In this document: positions 1-11,330 of the stretch, one piece after another
Layout: each line of letters begins with the position of its first letter
Numbering within the stretch: the first letter of the stretch is position 1
From: Ahaetulla prasina
Taxonomy: Eukaryota; Chordata; Lepidosauria; Squamata; Colubridae
NCBI RefSeq assembly: GCF_028640845.1
Contig: NC_080539.1
Location: 371,239,733-371,303,732, forward strand
DNA: 64,000 nt
Direction: 5' to 3'
Program-made: the position numbers and the translations under genes
The notes under the pieces: generated by a model
What the model saw: the letters and a program-made list of their open reading frames with translations, nothing else
Told to the model about the DNA's origin: nothing
Databases searched by the model: none

Positions 1-46
1 AAACCAGAGCAGCCAGATCCACGCAGGTGGCTACCGTCCCTGTCCT

Positions 47-106
47 AATAATAATAATAATAATAATAATAATTATTATTATTATTATTATTTATTATTA
101 TTATTT
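47..106. repeat. (TAA)n/(TTA)n microsatellite
   Basis: A run of ATA/TAA units switches to its complement (ATT) halfway, giving an imperfect palindromic trinucleotide tract. It abuts the 3' end of the minus-strand L2 fragment that follows and is probably its tail. Confidence 0.9.
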
Positions 107-372
107 TTCGTATTTTTATACCGCCCTTCTCCGAAGACTCAGGACGGTGTACAGCAGAAATAAAACATAAATACCGAAAAAATTTAAAATACAATAAACA
201 ATTAAGAATCTGATTCAATAAGCTGAAGAATTAAAAATTTCTAGGTAAAAATTAACAAAATAGAATTAATTCTCTTAAAACCCCATTAAAACAACTCAAT
301 TAAAAACTGCATCGTTAGGCCAGCCCTGCTTGGTGAAAAAAGAAGGTTTTGAGCTGGCGCTTAAAGGTCCGA
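107..372 (-). mobile_element. L2-like LINE, 3' end fragment
   Basis: Read on the minus strand this ends in the motif (complement of 'ataccgcccttctcc...gactcaggacgg') shared with the other L2 copies in the window, at 32.7, 38.8, 39.9, 42.4, 43.1 and 63.8 kb. Only the last few codons of the reverse-transcriptase ORF and the 3' UTR remain. The copy is 5'-truncated near 372. L2 assignment rests on the better-preserved copy at 31918-32757. Confidence 0.8.
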
Positions 373-599
373 AGATAATATTCCTTTTTACTTACTCTTT
401 TCATCTATCCAAATTATGTTTATACTGCTACCTGTTATCTTATTCATAAATAAAGAAAAGAAACAAATAAACCATCAATGATGGTTTCTGCAATCACCGC
501 TCACACCAAAAAAAACTGGTGTGCGTGTGGACCCAATGATAGTAATTGGCCCAAAAATACACATCAATGATCAGATTTCAAGGCTCAGGCGCCTAACCT
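373..599. other. AT-rich non-repetitive stretch upstream of the CpG island
   Basis: No coding potential or recognised element. There are short A-rich runs and a small inverted repeat (catcaatgatgg). GC content rises abruptly at about 600. Confidence 0.5.
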
Positions 600-898
600 T
601 TAAAGAAAGCCGCCGCCCCCCCCCAAAAAAACCCCTTCCTCATCCTGGCTTAATGTAAGCTCCGCCCCCTCAATACAAACTCGGTTTGCCCTATTGACCC
701 GCCTCGACGCCCGCGGGCGCCACGTGCCAGCCTCGCCTTCCCTCCCACCCCGCCCCGCCCCGTCCCCGCCCCCTCGATTTGCATTTTCACACCTTCCCCT
801 CTCCCCATTGGCTGTTTCAACCCCCCCCCCGCGCGCGCGCGCGCGTCCTCCGGCCCCTCCTTTTTTTTTTTCCCCCTCCACAATACCGCCCGGGGCGG

Positions 899-906
899 TG
901 ACGTCA
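899..906. promoter_or_regulatory. Consensus cAMP response element
   Basis: TGACGTCA, a perfect 8-bp CRE palindrome, sits in the longer palindrome gcggtgacgtcaccgc, about 370 bp upstream of the candidate start codon. CREB/ATF-family proteins bind this motif. The GC-rich island context makes it more credible than an isolated match. Confidence 0.6.
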
Positions 907-1038
907 CCGCCTTCCTTCTCGGGCTCCTGGCCGCGGCCCCGCCCCTCGGCCCCTTCTCCTTTTGTGTGTGTGTGTGTGCGCGCGCGCTCGAAGGGGAGGG
1001 GAGGGGGAGAGACCGGCTCGCGGGTCACGCCTCCCGAG

Positions 1039-1074
1039 TGACGTCAGCCGGCGGAGGCTCGGGGAATGACATCA
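1039..1074. promoter_or_regulatory. Second CRE (1039-1046) and CRE variant (1067-1074)
   Basis: TGACGTCA at 1039-1046 is followed 28 bp later by the one-mismatch variant TGACATCA at 1067-1074. With the site at 899 this makes three CRE-like motifs in about 175 bp, which suggests cAMP/CREB-responsive control of whatever starts here. The motifs are seen directly; function is inferred. Confidence 0.55.
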
Positions 1075-1275
1075 CCTGCGAGGGTGGCAGCTGGTTGTCC
1101 GGGCGGGAGCGCGAGCCGCAGTGTCCCCCGCCCCTCCCCGCCTCCGGCGTGCAAGAGCATCCTTTTTTTTTTTTTTTTCGGCTGGGAGGGGAAGCCCCCG
1201 AGTCGGTCCTTTTTTTGGGGGAGGGGGGGGGGGGGGGGAGGGGGGGGGGAAAAAAAGAAGACGCCGCGCGGGAGG

Positions 1276-1350
1276 ATGGGGGGCTTTCCATGCAGCTTCT
1301 CCAACCCGGGCGAGGATGTGAACCCGGGCGGCGCAAGCGGCAAAGAGCAG
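1276..1350 (+). CDS. Possible first coding exon, unidentified gene
   Basis: An ATG at 1276 has A at -3 and G at +4, a strong Kozak context. It opens 25 codons that end exactly at CAG|GTAAGG, a near-perfect 5' splice site (intron begins 1351), so the exon would end in phase 0. The peptide begins MGGFPCSFSNPGEDVNPG and ends KEQ; I do not recognise it. It lies inside the CpG island, downstream of CRE, GC-box and CCAAT motifs, as a first exon should. Against it: the exon is short, no next exon is proven, and a 5'-UTR exon or chance donor is possible. Glycine at position 2 would allow N-myristoylation, but the motif is not convincing. An alternative frame starting at 1291 crosses the same donor. 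Confidence 0.4.
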
Positions 1351-3890
1351 GTAAGGCGAGGCTTCCGGGGCGGGAGGGGAGGCTTGCAAAAAAAAAAATT
1401 AAAAAATGGGGGATAGGAAATCGCGGGGTCCTTGCAGTTTTAAACCCCCTACCTCGCTTCTTTGCAAAGGATGGGAGAGGGCACCCCGGTTGCTGGGCGA
1501 TCGCTGAAAGATGGGAAGTGGGGAGGGGAGGGGAGGGGGGGGGAGAAAGATCCACGATCCCTTTGCTTTTCCTTTCTTCCCCCCCCCCCCACTTCCCTCC
1601 CTCCCTCCCCACAATTATGTCGGAAGCTCCATCGCGATGGGGAGGGGCGCAGTGGTTAGGAGAAGCGATTGTGTGGGATGAGGGTGATGGGTTTTGTGGT
1701 GGGGTGGGGTGGGGGGAGGAGGGTGGGGAGGGGATCGAAGCTCTGCCCACCTGGTTGCATCCCCCCCCTCCCCACACACACACACCTCTCCCTTCCCCTC
1801 CTCGCTTTTTTTTTTAATTGCATTGCTTTGCTAAGGGCGGCGGGGGTGGGGGGGCGCCGAAGGGGGTCATGCACCCATGCATCCAAGCATGCATGGAGAG
1901 GGGGGGCGGTTTCGGGGGGTCTCGCCGAAGAGGCGCCGCGGTTGCAACCTGAAGCAGCTTGGAGGAGGGAGTGAAGAGAGAGGCAGGTTGCAAAACGCTT
2001 TGATTTGAGGGGGCGGCGTTGGAGCAGCCGGAGGCGGCTGCAGCTTGGCCAGAATTCTTGCTTTAGCTGCTGGTTGTGTGTGTGTGTGTTTTGGGGGTGT
2101 CGGGGTCGGTCTTTGCTTTTGGAACCCGGGGGGGGGCTGTATTGTGGGTGAGAGCTGTGGGGTGGCGGGGGATAGGTGGGTGGAGGGGAGGTAAGAGACA
2201 GGCGGCATGGGCGCCTCCGGAGTTGGGGAGGAGTTGATGGTGGACCCAGGCGAGGGGGAGAAGGAGTTGGTTGCCCCGGACTTTTCTGTGTGCCTGCGAC
2301 TTGGGGGGGTGAGAGGTGACTCTAAAAATCTGGGGCGGTGCAGAGAAATATCTGGGGGAGGGATGGAGCTGGCAGTATGCAAAGGGTCTGGCTACTTGGG
2401 ACCCATTGCATGCAACAAACAAACACACACACGTCTGGATCCATATATATATATGGAGGGGGGTTGCATTTAAACCTGCTAGGTTTATTCTATTTTATTA
2501 GTTTGCAATCGGTTTGCTGAAGGGGAAATCGGGGGTTGGGGGGGGGGAGGATGGAGAGATAGAATACATCCGCTTGGAGAGGAGGGGCGGTTGGAGAAAC
2601 AGCTGGGCATCCCAGCTGGGACCCTCGGAGCTGGAGGAGACGCAGCGCCCTCCCCCCCCAAAAAACCCCTCCTCTCTCAACGAAACCCCTAGCAACTTTC
2701 TCTCTCTCCCCCCCCCGCCCGCATCTTTCTGGCAGTGGGGGAGTTGCAACTCCCATGGTACACAGCTGGCCGAAAAGAAGGGGGTTACCGTCGCCCGAGC
2801 CGCCCCCCCCCCGCCCCGTGGGGGCTTGAAAAAAAAACCGGTGTCCTCGGGGAGTGGAGCATGGGTTTCCTTTACTTTCCCCAGTGGGGAGCCGCGGATA
2901 ATAACAGCCGGGGTGTCTCGCTCGATCTCTTCTTCTGTGGTTCCCCTCCTTCCAAGTATTTTGACGTCCCCCTAAAACTTTCCTTCGTGCGGAGAAAATC
3001 GGCGCTAGTGTTTTTACGGGGCGGGGAAGGAGGGGAGAGGGTAGGTCCCCGGCGAACCCCAGAAGGGGTTTTTTAGAGTGGGGGGGAGAAGGCTTGCTAA
3101 GGGATGTGTCGTTCACTCTCTTCTTTACCTTTTGAATTTTCGGCGACCACCCTCCCATTCTTCTCCTCTTCCCCTTTTCACAGCCTTGTGTGCCATTCAA
3201 CTGCCCCCCCTCCCCTGCCCAAAATCTACCCCCCCCTTCTTCTTTAAGCTCTTTCCCGGCACTGTTTTCAAAACCCTGCTGGTGGAAGGGGAGGGGGGAG
3301 GGAATTGGAAGCATCTCTCTCTCTCTCTCTCTCTCCCCCCACCCCCCGATTCCCTGGACCCATTTCCTTGCTGGGTAAGAAGAGCCTGGTCTCATCGGTG
3401 GAAACCTGTTTATGCTCTATTGGGCAACCTTTGCCACCCGTCCCCCCCCCGTGCCCCCCCCCCCATCATTCCTCAGGTCTTCTGCCGTTCCACACCCTCC
3501 CGGTTGCACGGTGGCGGGGGGGGGCGAGCCACTTTGCACACCGAAGTGCACGCTTGCACGCCCCCCCCCCCTCGTCTTCAAGCCTAGGATTAATTTAAAA
3601 TTTAAAAAAAAGTCTTGCCCCTTGGCAAGCGCCTTCCGTGCTAGCGGAGGGCAAGGTTGATTTTTTTTAAATAAATAAATAAATAAACCCTCCACCCACC
3701 TCTTCCATCCGTTTCACAGCCTTTGATGCTTTTGCGATAAAGGTTCCGGGGGGGGGGGAGGGAGAGAGAGAAGAGATGAAGCCGCTTTTTCCCCCCCCCC
3801 TTGCTTCCGCGGATGCCCCCCCACCCCGATCTGTGGTTTTGCGGAGTGTACACGCGGCGGTGTCAAAATTTGCTCGGCGTTCTTTGACAT
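1351..3890 (+). other. GC-rich intron-like DNA with C/G homopolymers
   Basis: No dispersed element recognised and no convincing exon. The stretch is full of poly-C, poly-G and poly-T runs, with small (CT)n (3313-3336), (TG)n (2075-2088) and (AT)n (2443-2454) tracts. CpG density falls gradually away from 1560. The absence of mobile elements in these 2.5 kb contrasts with the rest of the window and fits DNA just downstream of a promoter. Confidence 0.5.
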
Positions 3891-3947
3891 TGTGCACCGG
3901 AGACAAATTCCTTGCGTGTCTAATCACACTTGGCCAATAAAGTTATT
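3891..3947 (+). mobile_element. CR1/L3-type ('Snake1'-like) LINE 3' terminus
   Basis: The sequence matches the shared terminus of the copies at 19037, 60252 and (minus strand) 22101, 30767, 46205, 62500: caaattccttg...gtctaatcacacttggccaataaa. Only about 57 bp remain. It runs within 10 bp into a 350-bp (ATTCT)n array. Confidence 0.8.
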
Positions 3948-3956
3948 TTAGTCTGC

Positions 3957-4313
3957 ATTCTATTCTATTCTATTCTATTCTATTCTATTCTATTCTATTC
4001 TATTCTATTCTATTCTATTCTATTCTATTCGCTATGCTATGCTATGCTGTTCTACATTCCATTCCATTCCATTCCATTCCATTCTATTCTATTCTATTCT
4101 ATTCTATTCTATTCGCTATGCTATGCTATGCTATGCTGTTCTACATTCCATTCCATTCTATTCCATTCATTCTATTCTATTCCATTCTATTCCATATTCT
4201 ATTCTATTCTATTCTATATTCTATGCTATGCTATGCTATCCTGTCCTGTCCTATCCTATCCTATCTTATCCTATCCTACATTCCATTCCATTCCATTCCA
4301 TCCTATTCTATTC
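3957..4313 (+). repeat. (ATTCT)n array with ATTCC, CTATG and ATCCT variants
   Basis: Pure ATTCT units come first, then blocks of CTATG, ATTCC and ATCCT. The block order ATTCT-CTATG-ATTCC is repeated twice (4030-4075 and 4115-4165), so multi-unit duplication has occurred. It lies directly 3' of a LINE end. Confidence 0.95.
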
Positions 4314-6089
4314 CGAGATCTCCAAAAACCTGGAGTGTGTTTCAGTCCATTAAAGTCGGCTTAGATGGTGTGTGCGTGAGGGAGGGAGAGAGAATGAGAG
4401 AGAGGAAGCGAGAGAGTGTGTGTATCTGGTGCGGGGGCCCGCAACAGTGCGGGGTGTCCTCACCACCAAAGTTACAACAACACAGGAATTCCTTCCTCTG
4501 TCCCAGCTGCTGTTTCCCCTTTCTGCTACCCCTAACTTTCCGCCCCTCTCTTTCCAAAATCCGGCACATGGTTCCCCCCACCCGGTGGAAACACAGCCCC
4601 CATCATCCCCAGCGATCTTAGCGACCGACCCGCAGGGGGTTTTCACCCAAGAAGCTACGAGCTGCGGGCGAGGTGTAAATTCCGCTCTTGGCTAAACTCA
4701 GATTTTATTTATCTTTTGGGTGAAATACTAAAGGTCTCTCCTTTTGCAAGCTCTTCTGAGCTATGGTTTTTTTTTTCCCCCAAACGCCGCCGCTTCTCGT
4801 TTGGGTTTTTATTTCTTTTGAAAGCCCCCTCCCTACCCTCTAATCCCCAATAAAAGGTCAAATCCACCATCCTTTTTCGCCCCCCCGCTCGGTCTTTTGA
4901 GTGGCTTCAAAGTTGGCAGATCTCCAGTGGCGTGGCTGGTTTTCTTTTTCTTTCTTCCTTCTTTTTTCCTCTCCTTTTCTTTCCTTTCCTTTCTTTTTTT
5001 TAATTCCAGCGATCTGTGTGGGTTTCCCACCTTTCTTTCCGATCTGCTCAAAACAAAAAAACAACCGCCTGTCTTCTTCAGCTTTTTCTCTGAAATGCAG
5101 AAATCAGATCGGGGAAACGGGTCAACAACCTCGCTTTCCCTCGGAATCCCGTTCTCCTGGTCCTTAATTTTGCCTTTGATTTTAATTTTAATTTTAATTT
5201 TATTTTAAAGTTATTCTGTCTGGAAATGTAGTCATTGCTTTTATTCCCAAGAGGGCGTTAGAAGACCTTTAATTCTCCTTTCCCCGTTGCCACTCCAGGA
5301 AGGAAGGAAGGAAGGAAGGATGGAGGGCTTGAGTGGATCCGTTTGGGCTTTTGATTCATCCTCCTGAGTTCTGATCCTACTTCCCTTTTTGCTTTTTCCC
5401 TCCCCTCTTCTTCTCAAAAGAAAGAAACGAACGAGTCAAGCCGTCCGGGATGGATAATATTCCGCTGCTTGGCTAGAAGGAGTTGTTGCGTTCCTTTAGC
5501 GCTCGCCTTTCTTTGCAGTCCGCGATCAAATCCGGCATCCCTCTTATTTGTGGATAGCTCAGGGTGTGTGCGCCCGTGTTTGTGTTGCGTCGGTGTGTGT
5601 GTGTGTGTGTCTCTCTGTGTGTGTGTGTCTCTCTGTGTGTGTGCGCGCGCGCGCGTGTGTGTTGAGCAGGGACAACCAAAAGCACGCTCTCTCAAACCCT
5701 CAAAAAAAACCGCTTTGATCTAAGCTGGAACCATTTCTGACGTTTAAAAAAACATTTCTGAGTTTTAGTGTTGTTGTTGTTGTTGTTGACCTTTAATCTC
5801 TTCCTCTCTCTCTTTCCCCCCCACCCGTCCTGGAAACACCTGGGCTTAAAGTTGAAGCTGAAGAAGTGATCCAGGGGAGAGAAAGATATTTAAAAAAAAA
5901 AAAAAAGGAAGGAAGGAAGGAAGAGGGTGCCCGAATTGTTTTTCCACCCATTCATTCACTCTGGGGTTTAAATAGTGCTTTATTTGGGAATGGTAGATTC
6001 CTACCTCCAGGAAGGTTAGGTTTGTGGATGGAACTGCGGGGTAGAGGGTTTCCTTGGGTTGTGTTTAATTTTTGGATTGTGTGTGTATT
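4314..6089. other. Non-repetitive, intron-like DNA with small simple repeats
   Basis: No coding exon or dispersed element recognised. Contains a T/C-rich run (4939-5000), a short (GGAA)n (5298-5320), (TTTTAA)n (5180-5207), a (TG)n/(TCTCTG) tract (5591-5660) and (GTT)n (5770-5787). Confidence 0.5.
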
Positions 6090-6601
6090 TCTCCCTCCCT
6101 CTCTCTCTCTCTCTCTCTCCCTCCCTCCCTCCCTCTCTCTCTCTCCCCCCTCTCTCTCTCTCCCCCCTTCTCAATCTTCCTTTTTTCCCCCTCTCTCCCC
6201 TTCCTCTCTTCCTCTCTCCATCTCCCTCTCTCCCTCTTCATCTTCCTCTCTCTCTCCCTCTCTCCCTCCCTCTTTCTCTCTCCATCTTCCTCTCCCTCCC
6301 TCTCCAACTTCCTCTCCCTCTCTCTCTCCATCTTTCTCTCTCTTCATCTCCCCCTCTCTCCCCTCTCCTTCTTCCTCTGTCCCTCTGTCCCTCGTCCTCC
6401 TCTCTCTCTCCTTCTCCGCCTCTCTCTCCTCTCTCCATCTCCTCTCTCCTCTTCCTCTCTCTCTCCTTCATCTTTCTCTCTCCCTCTCTCCTTCTCTCTC
6501 CCTCTCAATCTCCCCTTCCCTCTCTTCCTATCTCCATCTCCATCTTCCTCTCCATCTGCCTCTCTCTCCATCCCCTCTCCCTCCCTCCCTTTCTACCTTC
6601 T
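6090..6601. repeat. Polypyrimidine (CTCTCC)n tract
   Basis: About 500 bp of almost unbroken C/T on the + strand, mostly CTCTCTCC-type units. It ends in the same CT-rich motif that forms the junctions of the adjacent 2.2 kb tandem duplication. Confidence 0.95.
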
Positions 6602-7558
6602 CCCCTCTCTCCCCCCCCTCTCTGGGTGTGTGTATGAATTTGGGGGGGGGGTCCTGGAGTTTCCAAAAACGGAAGCTCTGAAACTCCGAGGTGGGTTAGC
6701 CTTTCTGGCTTGCCTTTTTCTCTCCATCAAACCGATCGAGAGATTCAGCCTTTTTTTTCACTTGTTGCTTTGAAGACATCCTCCCCCCCCCCACCGCTCC
6801 TTCCCGGTTCTCACGCGCCTCTTTGAGACACCCGTGGAAAGAGGGAGGCGCGGATGGTAGGAGGGGCGGTGGAACCTCACTTGGTCCTTCCTTCCCCCCC
6901 CCCCCCGAGTCGCCCCCCTCGAACCTTCCTTTGGTGCAGCCCTCAACATGCTGTGGGTGGGGGAGAGAATCTCGACCCCTCAAGCATTTTGCAGCGGAGA
7001 GACCCAGCGAGAGAGTCACTGGTGTCCCAAGGAGGAAAAAAACATAAAAGGAATGTGAAGTGTGCGATCGGTGACAATAAAACCCATTTCAACGGGCTTA
7101 TTAAAATTCACCTTTGGCTGGTTGGAAAAGCAGAGCCTGAAGGTGCTTCTGCATACTCTACTTCTGTCCCCTTGGCTGTGTGTAGAGTGTATGTGTGTGT
7201 TTATAATATACATGTACATAAATGCATGTACATATACATATAATATACATATACATATCTATATATGTTTGTGAATATATAGAGTCGTTCGGACTCTACC
7301 CCAAATGAAGGAATTACACTGAGTCGAAAAAAAATTATATGTTTGTGTACATATACAATATAAAATATATTGTTTATATATCGATTACAATATAGCTGAG
7401 GAAGATGTGGGGTTAAGAAATATGAAATATAAATAAAATAATGTATGTGTCTGTATAAATATATACATATATATAGGCACACAGACATATATATACACAC
7501 ACACACTGTGTGTGTGTGTATACTCTGTGTATGTGTGTGTATATATACTGTGTGTATG

Positions 7559-7637
<79 letters not shown>

Positions 7638-8761
7638 TGTATGTATGCTACATATAATATATGTGTATTTTTGTGTATATATATGTGTATGTATGTGTGC
7701 ATGCATATATCTTTGTGTCTATATAGATAGATGTCTATGTGTATATGTATATGTATCATTTATAATATATACTATATATTATTTATAATTTCTATGTTAT
7801 AAATACATTGCGATATAATGCATATGTGTGCGTATGTATGTCTATATTTCTCCCTCCCTCCCTCTCTCTCTCTCTCTCTCTCTCTACCTGGATATATAGA
7901 TATATAAATATAGATCTAATATGTGTTTGTGTATTTCTGTGTGTATTTCACCATCCAAAGCCACAAGTCCTTTTTGTTGAGGGGAGGGGCAAACTACAAA
8001 GAAGGGATTTTTAAAAAAAAAACCACAAAAAACCAAAAAACCTCCTTCGATTCCACCGTGAATCTGTTCCTCAATCTCCCGAAGGCGCTTGCTTGCTTTC
8101 TTACTCTTTTCAGCGGTTTGTTCTGAAAGAAAAAAAACCCCACCCTCGTGGGGAGGGGGCGTGGCCTCCTAAAATAAGGAGGGGGTGGCCAGATTGTCAG
8201 TTGGGGGAGAAAAGAGGTGGGGGAGAGAGAGAGACGGTGAAACCAAGCAGGAGGCGAGGAAGAAGAAGAAGAAAAACCCACTCAGCATCAGAAGCGTTCT
8301 GTTTTTTCCTCCCAGCGTGGAGAAACAGGTCTCTTTTGTTTGTTCTGCGTGGCTTGGCGCTCGCTCCGGCGTGGGAGGGGCTTCGTCCTTTGGAGGGGCT
8401 TCTTGGAGAAGTGGGGTCTCGCTTTGTTCCCTTCTCCCCCCCGAACCCCACCCCATCCTTCCAAAAGTAGGATTCTCGCCTTACCTCCCCAAAATTTGCA
8501 TTCATCGTGGGGTCTCCGCCGACGTGTTCCTGGGGGTCGCGGAGAGGGGTTTCCCCAGCCTTGGGGTGTGTGAATCGTCCGTTCCTCCCCGCCGCTCACC
8601 ATCACTTGGGTGTTTTGCAGTGGCCGGGAGTCGAGCCGACCGCCGGCGTTTTCAAGCCAGACTCTTCAGACGGGGTGGTCCAAACGGACTAGAGAGCCGC
8701 GATCTGGTCGCGAAACAAAAGCGCCCGCGTGTTTTGCGTGGGGGCGTTTTGTGGGGTTTTT
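6602..8761 (+). repeat. Tandem segmental duplication, copy 1 (~2.16 kb)
   Basis: The segment begins cccctctctccccc...gggtgtgtgtatgaattt and is repeated from 8762 with near identity over its full length. It contains unique-looking GC-rich sequence, a CA/TG and (TA)n block (7495-7640), a short (CT)n and a CpG-rich end (8500-8760). No exon is convincing inside. Differences from copy 2 are almost all homopolymer or dinucleotide lengths. Confidence 0.95.
7563..7634. repeat. (TA)n microsatellite, copy 1
   Basis: About 36 TA units flanked by CA/TG-rich DNA. It is duplicated at 9729-9796 with a slightly different unit count. Confidence 0.97.
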
Positions 8762-9724
8762 CCCCTCTCTCCCCCCCCTCTCTGGGTGTGTGTATGAATT
8801 TGGGGGGGGGGTCCTGGAGTTTCCAAAAACGGAAGCTCTGAAACTCCGAGGTGGGTTAGCCTTTCTGGCTTGCCTTTTTCTCTCCATCAAACCGATCGAG
8901 AGATTCAGCCTTTTTTTTCACTTGTTGCTTTGAAGACATCCTCCCCCCCCCCACCGCTCCTTCCCGGTTCTCACGCGCCTCTTTGAGACACCCGTGGAAA
9001 GAGGGAGGCGCGGATGGTAGGAGGGGCGGTGGAACCTCACTTGGTCCTTCCTTCCCCCCCCCCCCGAGTCGCCCCCTTCGAACCTTCCTTTGGTGCAGCC
9101 CTCAACATGCTGGGGGTGGGGGGGGGAGAGAATCTCGACCCCTCAAGCATTTTGCAGCGGAGAGACCCAGCGAGAGAGTCACTGGTGTCCCAAGGAGGAA
9201 AAAAAAACATAAAAAGGAATGTGAAGTGTGCGATCGGTGACAATAAAACCCATTTCAACGGGCTTATTAAAATTCACCTTTGGCTGGTTGGAAAAGCAGA
9301 GCCTGAAGGTGCTTCTGCATACTCTACTTCTGTCCCCTTGGCTGTGTGTAGAGTGTATGTGTGTGTTTATAATATACATGTACATAAATGCATGTACATA
9401 TACATATAATATACATATACATATCTATATATGTTTGTGAATATATAGAGTCGTTCGGACTCTACCCCAAATGAAGGAATTACACTGAGTCGAAAAAAAA
9501 TTATATGTTTGTGTACATATACAATATAAAATATATTGTTTATATATCGATTACAATATAGCTGAGGAAGATGTGGGGTTAAGAAATATGAAATATAAAT
9601 AAAATAATGTATGTGTCTGTATAAATATATACATATATATAGGCACACAGACATATATATACACACACACACTGTGTGTGTGTATACTCTGTGTGTGTGT
9701 GTATATATATACTGTGTGTGTGTG

Positions 9725-9799
<75 letters not shown>

Positions 9800-10975
9800 T
9801 GTATGTATGCTACATATAATATATGTGTATTTTTGTGTATATATATGTGTATGTATGTGTGCATGCATATATCTTTGTGTCTATATAGATAGATGTCTAT
9901 ATGTATATGTATATGTATCATTTATAATATATACTATATATTATTTATAATTTCTATGTTATAAATACATTGCGATATAATGCATATGTGTGCGTATGTA
10001 TGTCTATATTTCTCCCTCCCTCCCTCCCTCTCTCTCTCTCTCTACCTGGATATATAGATATATAAATATAGATCTAATGTGTGTTTGTGTATTTCTGTGT
10101 GTATTTCACCATCCAAAGCCACAAGTCCTTTTTGTTGAGGGGAGGGGCAAACTACAAAGAAGGGATTTTTAAAAAAAAAACACAAAAAACCAAAAAACCT
10201 CCTTCGATTCCACCGTGAATCTGTTCCTCAATCTCCCGAAGGCGCTTGCTTTCTTACTCTTTTCAGCGGTTTGTTCTGAAAGAAAAAAAACCCCACCCTC
10301 GTGGGGAGGGGGCGTGGCCTCCTAAAATAAGGAGGGGGTGGGCAGATTGTCAGTTGGGGGGGGGGGAAAAGAGGTGGGGGGAGAGAGAGAGACGGTGAAA
10401 CCAAGCAGGAGGCGAGGAAGAAGAAGAAGAAGAAAAAAACCCACTCAGCATCAGAAGCGTTCTGTTTTTTTTTCCTCCCAGCGTGGAGAAACGGGGTCTC
10501 TTTTGTTTGTTCTGCGTGGCTTGGCGCTCGCTCCGGCGTGGGGAGGGGGGCTTCGTCCTTTGGAGGGGGCTTCTTGGAGAAGTGGGGGTCTCGCTTTTGT
10601 TCCCCTTCTCCCCACCCCCCGAACCCCACCCCATCCTTCCAAAAGTAGGATTCTCGCCTTACCTCCCCCAAAATTTGCATTCATCGTGGGGTCTCCGCCG
10701 ACGTGTTCCTGGGGGGGGGGTCGCGGAGAGGGGGGTTTTCCCCCCAGCCTTGGGGTGTGTGAATCGTCCGTTCCTCCCCCGCCGCTCACCATCACTTGGG
10801 TGTTTTGCAGTGGCCGGGGAGTCGAGCCGACCGCCGGCGTTTTCAAGCCAGACTCTTCAGACGGGGGTGGTCCAAACGGACTAGAGAGAGCCGCGATCTG
10901 GTCGCGAAACAAAAGCGCCCGCGTGTTTTGCGTGGGGGGCGTTTTGTGGGGTTTTTTTTCCCCCTCTCCCCCCCC
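8762..10975 (+). repeat. Tandem segmental duplication, copy 2 (~2.21 kb)
   Basis: A direct head-to-tail repeat of 6602-8761. It is longer by about 55 bp, mostly because G, C, A and T homopolymers and GA/TA tracts are longer; a GCTT unit near 8090 is missing at 10247. Point substitutions are rare, so this is either a very recent duplication or a false duplication in the assembly. The right junction (10955-10978) is again a poly-C/CT tract. Confidence 0.95.
9729..9796. repeat. (TA)n microsatellite, copy 2
   Basis: Counterpart of 7563-7634 within the second copy of the tandem duplication. Confidence 0.97.
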
Positions 10976-11035
10976 CCCAATCCATGGATTTATCACTCGC
11001 CGAGGGCACCGCACCCTCTTCTTGCCGGGCGACAG

Positions 11036-11101
11036 AATCTCTCACCAGCCGGGCGAGCCGTCCTCATCCTCCGTGGCTCCACGCAGGTTCCGCGGGGAAC
11101 C
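11036..11101 (+). CDS. Possible small internal exon (weak)
   Basis: A poly-T/C tract (10950-10978) is followed by an AG at 11034-11035 and a clear donor, ACC|GTAAGT, at 11102. The 66 nt between are open in phase 0, which would join in frame to the exon at 1276-1350. The peptide reads NLSPAGRAVLILRGSTQVPR and is not recognised. The acceptor is about 55 bp from the pyrimidine tract, which is poor. A noncoding exon, an alternative first exon beginning with the ATG at 10984, or chance are all possible. Confidence 0.2.
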
Positions 11102-11278
11102 GTAAGTAAATCGGGGTGTGTGTGTGCTTGTGTGTACGTGTGTGCCTTGTACACGTGTCGGGGTTCGGGGACAGCGCTTGGCAACGGAGAACCGACGCGT
11201 CGAGACGACTTTGAGATCCGAGCTCCCCGCGGGGATATTTTTTTTATATATATAAATATATATATAGATCTCCGATGA

Positions 11279-11330
11279 ATTACAGAGTTGGAAGGGGACC
11301 TTTTAGGTCATCTAGTCCAACCCCCTCTTC
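11279..11330 (-). mobile_element. CR1 LINE 3' terminus
   Basis: acagagttggaagggg...catctagtccaacccc is the antisense of the CR1 3' end seen in full at 24765-25312. Only the last ~50 bp remain. Confidence 0.75.

Larger units (their letters stand above)
600..1560 (+). promoter_or_regulatory. CpG island / candidate promoter
   Basis: The sequence becomes very GC-rich with many CpGs. It has clustered GC boxes (cccgccccgccccgtcc near 745-770), an inverted CCAAT box (ATTGG at 807-811), an alternating GC/CG run (831-846) and three CRE-type sites (899, 1039, 1067). No TATA box is evident, as expected for a CpG-island promoter. Long homopolymers (T at 861-871 and 1163-1178, G at 1216-1250) interrupt it. 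Direction is inferred from the downstream start codon and splice donor at 1276-1350. It could be bidirectional or a distal enhancer-like island. Confidence 0.65.

Noticed and set aside
694..1041. Proline-rich frame within the CpG island
   Set aside because: Product of C-rich promoter sequence and a (TG)n run. It overlaps CRE and GC-box motifs and has no exon boundaries.
7062..7274. Poly(A) signal AATAAA near 7077 and 9243 as a transcript end
   Set aside because: A single hexamer in both duplicate copies with no associated exon. Chance in AT-rich sequence is likely.
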